Shown: piece by piece, positions 8,114 through 15,877 of the stretch
How positions within the stretch are numbered: position 1 is the stretch's first letter
Layout: the number at the start of each line of letters is the position of its first letter
Origin: Bacteroidales bacterium
GTDB lineage: Bacteria > Bacteroidota > Bacteroidia > Bacteroidales > UBA932
Assembly: GCA_017615445.1 (NCBI GenBank)
Contig: JAGAAD010000086.1
Coordinates: 1-32,176 of the forward strand
Length of the DNA: 32,176 nucleotides
Reading direction: 5' to 3'
Position numbers and translations under genes: made by a program
The notes under the pieces: generated by a model
What the model saw: the letters and a program-made list of their open reading frames with translations, nothing else
The model's database searches: none
Told to the model about the DNA's origin: nothing

Positions 8114-9541
8114 TTACTGTTTGTACTCCTGGAGGCAGATGTCCTTGATGGTGATCACTGCACCTGCGGCATTTCCACCGAAGTCGAAGATGAGGTTGAC
8201 GTTGTCGCAAGCGACACCGGAAATAATCGGGGAAGTGAGCACCAGATCCTCACCTGCGGCGATGGTGATTGCGCCCTTCTCCCAGATGGTAGCACCCTCG
8301 TGCTTGGGGCCTGCTGCAGCATACTGCTCGATCTTGAAGAAGCCGGGAGTGTTCACGGAAGCGGAAAGCTTTACCTGAAGAGCATATTTCTTCGCGTCGC
8401 TAAGAGCGATGAAGCTGCCCTCGTCAGGCCAGATAAAGAACTGGTTCTGCCACTGGCTGCCAGTGCCGTTCTCATAAGTGATAGCGTAGGAGTTGCCGCT
8501 CTTCACGAGGAAAGGAACTTCGGCGGTCTCCACCTCGGTGCCGTTCCAGTCGCCGCCGTTGCAGCTGTAGTAGAAGAATTTCTCGTGGCCAAGAACTGCC
8601 TTCCAGAGGTTGTCGGCGGTGTTCACATTGAACACATAGCCGTCCGGGAGTTCATCGCCCTGAGGCTGCGGTTCCGGATCGGGAGTTGTCTCCTTGTCCG
8701 GAGCGTTGGTGCCGTCGTCGTTTGCATGGTCCTTGAGGGTGATACGGCTGATCTCAATCTCGGTGCCGGCCTCGCAGTAACCGAAGTCGAACACGACCTT
8801 GATAGCGGATGCATCCACACCGGCAACATCCTTCATCCAGAACACGTTCTCTCCTGCAGGAGTGTCCTCGAGCGCGTCGAAGAGGAAGAGGTTGTCGTCG
8901 CCCTGCTGGACAACCTTCACTGTCATACCCACAGACTTGTTGAGCTTGACAAGGCAAGAGAAGTCGTAGTGCTTTTCAGCGGAAAGTGCGACGTCTGCTC
9001 CGGGAACGAGGTGGAGCTGAGCCTGCCAGCGGTCGGTGCAAGCGTCTGCGATGGTGAGCTTGTAGGGATTGGTGGTGAAAGTAAGGGGTTTCTCACCTGC
9101 CCAACCCGGGCTGTGCCAGCTGTAGCTGTTCTCCATACCGGCATCCTCACCGACCTTCCAGATGTTGAACTGGGAGTTGTAGTTGTAGCCGTTCCAGCCT
9201 GCCTGGCCCTCCACTGCGAACTCAGCCTCGGCGTAGTCCTTGGACTGACCCACGGAGTTGCTCACATACATGCGTACCTTGAAGGTGCCCGCATCGAAGA
9301 AAGTCTTCTGGAAGTTGTTTCCGTTACCTGCGAAAACGAAGTCGCCGGATTCGTTGGTGTACCAGATCGGAATGAGTCCGGTGGTTCCCTCAGGAAGAGA
9401 GAAAGTGACCAGGCTGCCGTCCACCGTCACCACGGGGGTAATACCGGCTGCGGAAGGGAGCTGAACTTCGTCGCCGCCTTCGGGAGTACATGCAGCGAAG
9501 CAAAGGGCTGCGATGCTCAGAATTGCAAAAATCTTTTTCAT
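8114..9541 (-). CDS. Surface glycan-binding lipoprotein with PKD-like domain and two related CBM-like domains
   Basis: A 475-residue lipoprotein in the SusE/SGBP-B position. The signal peptide ends at Cys18 (FAAC), followed by GGDE-type acidic residues like the surface-export signals of Bacteroidota lipoproteins. A PKD/Ig-like domain covers about residues 30-112. Two carbohydrate-binding-module-like domains follow, separated by a Pro/Asp/Glu linker (about 290-310). The two match each other in order: a Trp-Gln segment (RWQAQL and QWQNQF), then a VKL strand, and a closing DFG strand with an ITLKD or ICLQE ending. This suggests an internal duplication. Such two-module beads are typical of proteins that hold laminarin or other beta-glucans for SusC/SusD. 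It lies between susD (23-bp gap) and GH16 (3-bp gap). Ligand identity is inferred from GH16. Confidence 0.82.
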   Translation of the reverse strand: MKKIFAILSIAALCFAACTPEGGDEVQLPSAAGITPVVTVDGSLVTFSLPEGTTGLIPIWYTNESGDFVFAGNGNNFQKTFFDAGTFKVRMYVSNSVGQSKDYAEAEFAVEGQAGWNGYNYNSQFNIWKVGEDAGMENSYSWHSPGWAGEKPLTFTTNPYKLTIADACTDRWQAQLHLVPGADVALSAEKHYDFSCLVKLNKSVGMTVKVVQQGDDNLFLFDALEDTPAGENVFWMKDVAGVDASAIKVVFDFGYCEAGTEIEISRITLKDHANDDGTNAPDKETTPDPEPQPQGDELPDGYVFNVNTADNLWKAVLGHEKFFYYSCNGGDWNGTEVETAEVPFLVKSGNSYAITYENGTGSQWQNQFFIWPDEGSFIALSDAKKYALQVKLSASVNTPGFFKIEQYAAAGPKHEGATIWEKGAITIAAGEDLVLTSPIISGVACDNVNLIFDFGGNAAGAVITIKDICLQEYKQ

Positions 9542-9564
9542 TTTGTTGAATTAATTATTGGTTG

Positions 9565-11076
9565 TTAATAGTTGTTCTGCTTAAGGGTTCCCTGAGCGGC
9601 GTCTATCTCGCTCTGAGGGATGGGGAGATACTTCTTGTTCTCGGACCAGGTGTTGGTGCGGTAGCCGTAGGCGTCAGGCCCAAGGACTGTGGACGCGTCA
9701 CCCCAGCGGATGAGGTCCCAGTAGCGCTTGCCTTCGCCCACGAACTCGAGGGCACGCTCCTTCTTGATGTTGTCCAGAGTCGCATCCACGGTGTCGGTCA
9801 GGCCGGCGCGGTTGTGGACCTTGTTAAGCCAGATCTTCGCATTGGTCGGATCGGTGGCCAGAGCGAGTTCGGCCGCATTGAGAAGGGTCTCCGAGAAACG
9901 GTAGACGCGGATGTTGTTGCCGAAGCGCATGTCCGGAGCGCCGTCGCCGGTGGCATACTCGGCCTGGCTTCCCTGATACTTCTCGAGGAAGTAGCCGGTG
10001 TCCTGGTAGCGCGGCTCATAGGCGTTGACGGTGGCGTCGTAGCAGGTGGCTGCGCGGCGGGCGTCGGAAACATCGTACATGTCGAAAGTCTCCTGGCGCA
10101 CGGGGGCGAAGCCCCAGCCGGCTTTGTGGTCGTCCGCGCCCTCGGTCATGTTGTAGGGGCCGATGAGCTGAGGCAGGATGGTTCCGCCGGCGGCAAGGAC
10201 GTTGTCGTAGGAACGGACCTGTCCGTCCGCTTTGTGGGTGATCTCGAAGATGCTTTCCTTGCTCCACTCTCCCGCGGGATGGAAGATGGTGCCGTAGTCG
10301 TCCACGAGGTCATAGCCGCCGTCATCGATTATCTCCTTCATGTAGTCGAGGGCTTTCGAATAACGGGACTCGTCCTTCTGGTACATCACCAGCTCGGCAT
10401 AGAGCATATAGGCGAACGCCTTGGTGAGATAACCGGCCTTTGCGTCCGGCTGCCTCATCGGGAGCACGTCGATTGCGATGGCGCCTTCGAGGTCGGCGAT
10501 CATCTTCGCATAGACTTCGTCCGCAGTGTACTGAGTGCCGATATAAGGGGCCTCGAGATTCTTCTCGTAATAAACCACGTTACCCCAGAACTTCCAGAGC
10601 CAGCTGTAGTAGTAGACCCTGAGGAGCTTGGCCTGCTCGAGATAAGAGGCCTCCGCGGCATCGTCTATCTCCTTGGCGTCCTTGGTCCAGCCGGTGTAGA
10701 GAATGAGGTCGTTGCACCTCTTCACTCCGGAATAAGCGTCGGTCCAGATTGCGGTCATGCAGTTGGTGGGCAGGGCCTCATAGTTCATCATGAGGTGCCA
10801 GAACTGGTTGTCCGTCTTGTCCGCTCCGCCGACCCAGATCTGATCCGCCATAATGTCGCACATTATCTGGATGGGATTGTACTGGCCCATGGACCAGTCC
10901 GTCCAATGCATAGGAGCGTAAGCAGCCACAAGAGCCTCTTCAAGATGGCCTGCAGTCCTGAAATACTCCTCGATAGGCTGAGCGGTGGGGTTCTCCACCG
11001 TGAGGAAGTCGTCTCCGCAGGAAGCGAAGAGAACCGAACCGAGAGCTATAACTGTAATAAAGTTTCTAAGTTTCAT
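9565..11076 (-). CDS. SusD/RagB-family starch-binding-like outer-membrane lipoprotein
   Basis: A 503-residue SusD homologue that should cap the SusC channel and bind glycan at the cell surface. The lipoprotein signal ends at Cys20 (LFASC), followed by GDDF, an acidic surface-export-type tag. The N-terminal TPR-like helical part contains FRTAGHLEEALVAAYAP and the YSGVKRCNDLI and LRVYYYSWLWKFWGNV segments that are conserved in the family. The C-terminal SusD/RagB region ends with ALEFVGEGKRYWDLIRWGDA, then a run to YLPIPQSEIDA and a short tail. All expected landmarks are present and the length is typical. It begins 18 bp after susC and precedes the glycan-binding lipoprotein by 23 bp, the standard order for a polysaccharide utilisation locus. 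Confidence 0.95.
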   Translation of the reverse strand: MKLRNFITVIALGSVLFASCGDDFLTVENPTAQPIEEYFRTAGHLEEALVAAYAPMHWTDWSMGQYNPIQIMCDIMADQIWVGGADKTDNQFWHLMMNYEALPTNCMTAIWTDAYSGVKRCNDLILYTGWTKDAKEIDDAAEASYLEQAKLLRVYYYSWLWKFWGNVVYYEKNLEAPYIGTQYTADEVYAKMIADLEGAIAIDVLPMRQPDAKAGYLTKAFAYMLYAELVMYQKDESRYSKALDYMKEIIDDGGYDLVDDYGTIFHPAGEWSKESIFEITHKADGQVRSYDNVLAAGGTILPQLIGPYNMTEGADDHKAGWGFAPVRQETFDMYDVSDARRAATCYDATVNAYEPRYQDTGYFLEKYQGSQAEYATGDGAPDMRFGNNIRVYRFSETLLNAAELALATDPTNAKIWLNKVHNRAGLTDTVDATLDNIKKERALEFVGEGKRYWDLIRWGDASTVLGPDAYGYRTNTWSENKKYLPIPQSEIDAAQGTLKQNNY

Positions 11077-11094
11077 AACTGTGTCCTCCTATGT

Positions 11095-14000
11095 TTAGAA
11101 TGCCACGCTTACGCCTGCGGTGAAGGTGCGTGCCTGAGGGTAAACACCGTAGTCTATTCCGAGGGAAGTTCCGCCGGATGCGATCTCGGGATCGAATCCG
11201 TGGTAAGGAGTGAGGGTAAGGAGATTCTCGGCCGCCACATAGACGCGGACGCTCGAGATGAGAGCCTTGCGCACGAGCGACTCAGGCAGGGTGTAGCCCA
11301 GCTGGACGTTCTTTATGCGTGCGTAGGATCCGTCATAGACATAGAGATCCGAAGAAACCCAGTTCCTGATGTCACCCACAACGAAGCGCGGGTACTTGTT
11401 CGAAGTTCCTTCGCCTGTCCACCTGTTAAGCATATAGGCAGGAAGGTTGACCGACTTGATGTCCGTACGGCGGGTGCAGTCGAAGACCTGCACGCCCGCG
11501 ACTCCCTGGACGAGCATGGAGAAGTCGAAGTTCTTCCAGCTGGCCTGGAAATTAAGGCCGAAGGTCCAGTCCGGAGTGCCCTTTCCGATGTAGGTGCGGT
11601 CGTCGTCGTTGATCGTTCCGTCGTTGTTGAGGTCTTTGAAACGGACGTCGCCGGCGACAGCCTTGGGCTGGATCATGTTCACATCGCCGGTCTCGGGGTT
11701 GGTCCAGGTGTAAGCGGCCACCTCAGCGTCGTTCTGGAAGATGCCGTCCGTCTGATAACCGTAGAAGAACGGGAAAGGATAGCCGTTCTCGGCGCGGGAG
11801 ATGGTGCCGGTGCCCTGGAAGGAGTCGTAGTTGGCCCAGCCGGTGTCGTTACCGTACTCGATGAGGAGGTTCTTCAGATAGGTGGCGTTTGCGTTCACCC
11901 TGAAGTTCCAGTCGCCCACGGTGTATTTGTAACCGAGCTCGAACTCCACACCGCTGTTGCTCATGCGGCCCACGTTGCCGATAGGCTTGCTCTCTCCCAC
12001 ATATGAAGGGATGGGCATGGTCATCAGCATTCCCTCGGTGAGCTTGTTGTAGTAGTCCACGGTGAAGGTGAGCTTGTTCGCGAAGAAGCCCAGGTCCAGA
12101 CCGAGGTCGGTCTGGGTGCTGGTTTCCCAGCGGAGGCTCTGGTTCGCGAGGCCGCCGGCCTTCACGCCGATGGCTTCGGATTCGTCCGTGCCGTAGATGT
12201 AGTTGTTGTTGCCTTCGGTGAGGACGGTGTAACGGAAGTTACCGATGTTCTCGTTACCGTTCTGGCCCCAGGATGCGCGCAGCTTCGCGTTGCTGAGCGA
12301 AGGGATGACGCCCTGCATGAAATCCTCCTTGAAGAGGTTCCAGCCGAGGGACACGGACGGGAAGGTGGCCCAGTGGTTGTTCGCGCCGAAGCGGGAAGAA
12401 CCGTCGCGGCGGACCGTGAGCTCAGCCATGTAACGCTCGGCGTAGTTGTAGGACAGTCGGGCGAAGTAGGACGCGAGCTTGGCCTGGGCGTAAGGTGCGC
12501 CCCAACCGTTGCGGTCGCCGTCGGCCTGGAGGCCGTTGGTGTAGTCTATGTAAGGCTTGTTGATGTCTTTTAGGAACTTGGACGATGCGCCGAGATAGGC
12601 TCCGTCCGAGGCCTTGGCCGACTGGCCGAGGAGGGCGGTGACGCTGTGGTCGCCGAAGCTCTTGTTATAGGTCAGAGTGTTCTCCACCTGCCAGACCATC
12701 GAGTGGCAGGCGTTCGAAGAAGCGTAGGACTCGGTGATCTGCTGGCTGCTGCTCAGATAGTAGACGTCCTGATAGCCGTCGTCGCCCCAGAAAGAAAGGT
12801 CGATGCCGAGGGCGCTGCGCAGCTTGAGGCCTTCGATTATCTGCAGCTCGCCGCTGAATCCGCCCACGAACTTGTGGCTCCAGCCCACGGTGCCGGGCAG
12901 CGAGAGTGCCGCCACCGGGTTGACCATTTCGTTGTAGGATCCGCCGGGGACGGTGTACATCTGGCCGTTCTTGCCGTAGAGCATGCCCGCCTCGCCGTAG
13001 GTGCTGATCTGCTTCGCAGCCTCAGTGTCGTCTGCATAGACGTTCAGGATAGGCGAAAGGGCCACAGCCGAACCGAGGGGCGACCCCCAGGTGCTGTTTG
13101 TGCTGATGCCGGTGGATTTGATGTACGCATACGAGAGATTGCTGCCGAGGGTGAACTTGTTCAGGAAAGAGCGCTCGGCGGTCTTGTCCATCACTTCGTA
13201 GGTGGTGTTGCTGCGAAGGGTCAGACGGTCGTAGTTCGAGCGGCCGACGTTACCTCCGATGATACCGTCCTGGCTGAGGTAGCCCAGCGAGAGGTAGTAG
13301 TTCACCTTGTCCGAAGCACCGCTGACGCTCAGTTCGTGCTGGCTCTGCGGGGCGTTGTAGTTGAATATCTCATCCTGCCAGTCGGTTCCCTTGCCGTAAG
13401 CCGAATAGTCGAACGAATAGGCAGGGGCCATTCCGGCGTTCATCATACCTTCGTTGAGCATCATCGCATACTGCGAAGCGTCCAGCACGGCGAGTTTCTT
13501 CCAGGGGCTCGAAAGTCCGTAGGAGAAATCATAGTTCACGCGCGCGTCGCCCTTCGTTCCCCTCTTGGTGGTGACGAGGATGACGCCGTTCGCCGCACGG
13601 GCTCCGTAGACAGCGCCGGATGCCGCGTCCTTCAGCACCTCGATGGACTCGATGTCCGAAGGATTGAGGTAGTCTATTCCGCCTTCGATAGGCATGCCGT
13701 CCACGATGTAGAGAGGGTCGGAGTTGTTGATGGTGCCGGTTCCGCGGACCCTGATGCGGGCGGCGGCGCCGGGCTGACCGGAAGACGAGGTGACGTTCAC
13801 GCCGGCGGCCAGGCCCTTAAGGGCGTTGTCCACACGGACGGGGGCCGTCTTGCCGAGCTCGTCCGATCCCACTTTCGCGATGGCGGCCGTCACCACACTC
13901 TTTTTCTGCACGCCGTAGCCCACGACCACGACGTCCTCGAGCATGATGGTGTCCTCCTCAAGGATGACGAGGGCGGCGTCCGCGAGGGCCACCGTCTTGG

Positions 14001-14241
14001 TGATGTAGCCGATCGAGGAGATCTCGAGAACTGCGCCGGCTTTCACGCCGGAGAGTTCCCACTCGCCGTCCAGGCCGGTGGTAGTACCGATTGAAGTGCC
14101 CCGTACCATCACGGCGGCGCCGATCACCGGCATTCCGTCATGATCCTGTACGACGCCTTTGGCCTGCTGAGCGAAGGCGGGAGCCACACTCAGTACCAGT
14201 GCCGCAAAGGCAAGGGCGATTCGATTGAACAGGTTCTTCAT
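11095..14241 (-). CDS. SusC/RagA-family TonB-dependent glycan transporter
   Basis: A 1048-residue outer-membrane transporter importing oligosaccharides with energy from TonB. A signal peptide is at residues 1-24 (cleavage AFA|QQ). A carboxypeptidase-regulatory-like beta-sandwich follows (about 27-95, with GVVQDHDG and GTTTGLDGEWEL). The TonB box region LEDVVVVGYG is at 101-110, the plug at about 115-230 (QPGAAARIRVRGTGT, PLYIVDGMP, EVLKDAASGAVYGARAANGVI), and the beta barrel continues to the terminal aromatic FTAGVSVAF. I chose ATG 14241 rather than the in-frame ATG at 14268 because the signal peptide begins properly there and a candidate promoter -7 box at 14271-14278 would start transcription downstream of 14268. 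It is the first gene of the locus and is separated from the upstream regulator by a terminator. Confidence 0.95.
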   Translation of the reverse strand: MKNLFNRIALAFAALVLSVAPAFAQQAKGVVQDHDGMPVIGAAVMVRGTSIGTTTGLDGEWELSGVKAGAVLEISSIGYITKTVALADAALVILEEDTIMLEDVVVVGYGVQKKSVVTAAIAKVGSDELGKTAPVRVDNALKGLAAGVNVTSSSGQPGAAARIRVRGTGTINNSDPLYIVDGMPIEGGIDYLNPSDIESIEVLKDAASGAVYGARAANGVILVTTKRGTKGDARVNYDFSYGLSSPWKKLAVLDASQYAMMLNEGMMNAGMAPAYSFDYSAYGKGTDWQDEIFNYNAPQSQHELSVSGASDKVNYYLSLGYLSQDGIIGGNVGRSNYDRLTLRSNTTYEVMDKTAERSFLNKFTLGSNLSYAYIKSTGISTNSTWGSPLGSAVALSPILNVYADDTEAAKQISTYGEAGMLYGKNGQMYTVPGGSYNEMVNPVAALSLPGTVGWSHKFVGGFSGELQIIEGLKLRSALGIDLSFWGDDGYQDVYYLSSSQQITESYASSNACHSMVWQVENTLTYNKSFGDHSVTALLGQSAKASDGAYLGASSKFLKDINKPYIDYTNGLQADGDRNGWGAPYAQAKLASYFARLSYNYAERYMAELTVRRDGSSRFGANNHWATFPSVSLGWNLFKEDFMQGVIPSLSNAKLRASWGQNGNENIGNFRYTVLTEGNNNYIYGTDESEAIGVKAGGLANQSLRWETSTQTDLGLDLGFFANKLTFTVDYYNKLTEGMLMTMPIPSYVGESKPIGNVGRMSNSGVEFELGYKYTVGDWNFRVNANATYLKNLLIEYGNDTGWANYDSFQGTGTISRAENGYPFPFFYGYQTDGIFQNDAEVAAYTWTNPETGDVNMIQPKAVAGDVRFKDLNNDGTINDDDRTYIGKGTPDWTFGLNFQASWKNFDFSMLVQGVAGVQVFDCTRRTDIKSVNLPAYMLNRWTGEGTSNKYPRFVVGDIRNWVSSDLYVYDGSYARIKNVQLGYTLPESLVRKALISSVRVYVAAENLLTLTPYHGFDPEIASGGTSLGIDYGVYPQARTFTAGVSVAF

Positions 14242-14270
14242 TTCTAAAAAATTTACGAAATAATGCATGG

Positions 14271-14278
14271 CAAAATTA
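14271..14278 (-). promoter_or_regulatory. Candidate -7 promoter element of the susC operon
   Basis: On the minus strand TAATTTTG matches TAnnTTTG exactly and lies 29 nt before the chosen susC ATG. It sits between the terminator of the upstream gene and susC, where a promoter is expected. There is no TTTG at the usual -33 distance, as would be expected if an activator is required. The 148-bp gap (14242-14389) holds this element and the terminator and nothing else I can name. Confidence 0.5.
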
Positions 14279-14320
14279 AGTAATTAAAGATTGCCGCGGA
14301 CCATATTAAATACGCGCGGG

Positions 14321-14355
14321 AGTAAAAAAGTAGACGCCTGAACACTCAAGCGTCT
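14321..14355 (-). terminator. Intrinsic terminator after the DUF6377 regulator gene
   Basis: Read on the minus strand, a 10-bp stem (AGACGCTTGA paired with TCAGGCGTCT, one G-U wobble) closes a 4-nt loop and is followed by ACTTTTTTACT. The hairpin is 14332-14355 and lies 35 nt past the regulator stop. It should end the CotH-uvrA-regulator transcript and insulate susC from read-through. Confidence 0.82.
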
Positions 14356-14389
14356 GACTTTCAATTATTTAACTCTTGTAAAAAGTGGA

Positions 14390-15877
14390 CTAATTGTGGC
14401 GAATTCCGATAGTCTTCACCTGCTCTTCGAAGTCGTCTTTACCATTCAAAGCAGCAGCTTTTGTCTGCGCCCTATAATTATATATGGTGTTCACGGAGTA
14501 ACGAAGCAGAGAAGCAATGTGCGAGGACTGATCCACTCCGAGCCTGATGAGGGCGAAGATACGGAGCTCAGTGTTCAGCTTCTCCCCTTTCTTCAGTTCG
14601 ACGCGTGCCTCCGGCTCGAGCAGGGCGTTGAAATCTTCCACGAACGCCGGATAGAGCTGGAGGAAGGCATTGTCGAACGCCGCATAGAATGCCTTGAGCT
14701 CCTCTTCCATCTGTTCGCGGCCGAGATGCCTGCGCAGCTTGTCCAGATAGCCCGAACTCATCGAGAGGAACAAGGCGAGGAACTCTTCCTTGGCGGCGTT
14801 GGCCTCCGAGAGAGCTGCGATAGCCTCCTGCAGCCGGCGGTGGTAACTGAGCATCCTGAGGAGGATGAAGACCAGCACTATCACCAGCAGAGAGATGAGG
14901 AGCATAAGGATGGTGCGCCTGTCGGATTCCCTTCTGATCTTGTCTGTGTAGGCCTTCTCGATCGCCGGCAGGTTCTGCGCGATCTGGCCGGGACGCAGCT
15001 TGCTGTTGTAGAACAGCGCGTCGTCCAGCGCGGCCTGAGTGTAACGGAAAGCGCGCGCGATGTCCCTGTCCATTATGCTCAAGGCCACACAGTACAACGA
15101 AGCGTTGTCTTTGGTGGCGGAACGGATATCCGCTATCGCGGACTTTATGTACCAGTGCACCTCGCCTTCGAAATCACCCTGCTCCCGGCAGAGCACTCCC
15201 ATATAGTAGGCCGCGATTGCATATTCGTGGCTGTCCTCGGAGTAGCGCGCAAGCATTCCGGAACCCACCTCGCCCGCGCCGATATGGTTCCCCTGCTCGA
15301 TCAGCTCGGTCAGGAGCATGGTCTGGCGGAGGAAATTCGATTCGGGCAGGAACTCTATTAGACGCCCGCGGTAGAAGCCGGCCCGCTCGTCCAGCACGCC
15401 GCCTTCGCCCGGGTGGTTGTACTCACGGAAGTCGCGGCAGAAGCGCTGCTGGTACTCGTACCAGAGGTAGAGCTGCCTGTCCGAGGTGAACACTGCGGTG
15501 TCTATCCGCTCGGAGACAGCCATGCTCTCGGCATAACGGCCGGCGGTGCAATGCAGCAGGGCTTTGCGCAGCCTTGTCTCGATGAGGAGGTCGTCGCGGC
15601 CCATCCTCGCAGCCACCTGCTCCTGATTGTCCAGGGCTTCAAGCGCGCGGTCGTACTGGAAAGCGTAGGCGAGGTCATAGATCTGTCCGTAGACTTCATA
15701 ACGATATTCGTCCGTGAGCGGGCGGTCCGTGGCGAGGTCGTGTTCCGCCGCTTGAATCCGGCGTTCGTGGACGGCGGAATACTCCGCAGCCTTGCTGAGA
15801 GCTTCGTCGAGCTGGAGCAGGTCCGCGTTAAGGTCGAAGCCTGCGACGGCCGCCAGAATAACGAGAGTCTTGATCAT
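14390..15877 (-). CDS. DUF6377-type membrane-bound transcriptional regulator (TPR sensor, one TM, C-terminal HTH)
   Basis: A 495-residue one-component regulator of a type that often sits next to SusC/SusD loci. Residues 1-13 look like a signal sequence, so the N-terminal helical TPR-like region (about 20-315) should face the periplasm, where ligand could be sensed. One transmembrane helix is at about 323-343 (LMLLISLLVIVLVFILLRML), followed by a coiled coil (345-366) and the DUF6377 cytoplasmic region. The C-terminal helix-turn-helix is at about 447-474, with SHIASLLRYSVNTIYNYR resembling the LuxR-like fold that ends these proteins. Its ATG overlaps the uvrA stop as ATGA, so translation is coupled to uvrA, and it is followed by a strong terminator. 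It is the likely regulator of the adjacent beta-glucan locus; this is inferred from position. Confidence 0.85.
   Translation of the reverse strand: MIKTLVILAAVAGFDLNADLLQLDEALSKAAEYSAVHERRIQAAEHDLATDRPLTDEYRYEVYGQIYDLAYAFQYDRALEALDNQEQVAARMGRDDLLIETRLRKALLHCTAGRYAESMAVSERIDTAVFTSDRQLYLWYEYQQRFCRDFREYNHPGEGGVLDERAGFYRGRLIEFLPESNFLRQTMLLTELIEQGNHIGAGEVGSGMLARYSEDSHEYAIAAYYMGVLCREQGDFEGEVHWYIKSAIADIRSATKDNASLYCVALSIMDRDIARAFRYTQAALDDALFYNSKLRPGQIAQNLPAIEKAYTDKIRRESDRRTILMLLISLLVIVLVFILLRMLSYHRRLQEAIAALSEANAAKEEFLALFLSMSSGYLDKLRRHLGREQMEEELKAFYAAFDNAFLQLYPAFVEDFNALLEPEARVELKKGEKLNTELRIFALIRLGVDQSSHIASLLRYSVNTIYNYRAQTKAAALNGKDDFEEQVKTIGIRHN

Noticed and set aside
9562..12006. A long plus-strand open frame (814 codons) opposite susC and susD
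   Set aside because: Its translation is a low-complexity mix of Val, Arg, Gly and His with no domain. It is the antisense of two certain genes and stays open because of the G+C-rich codon pattern.
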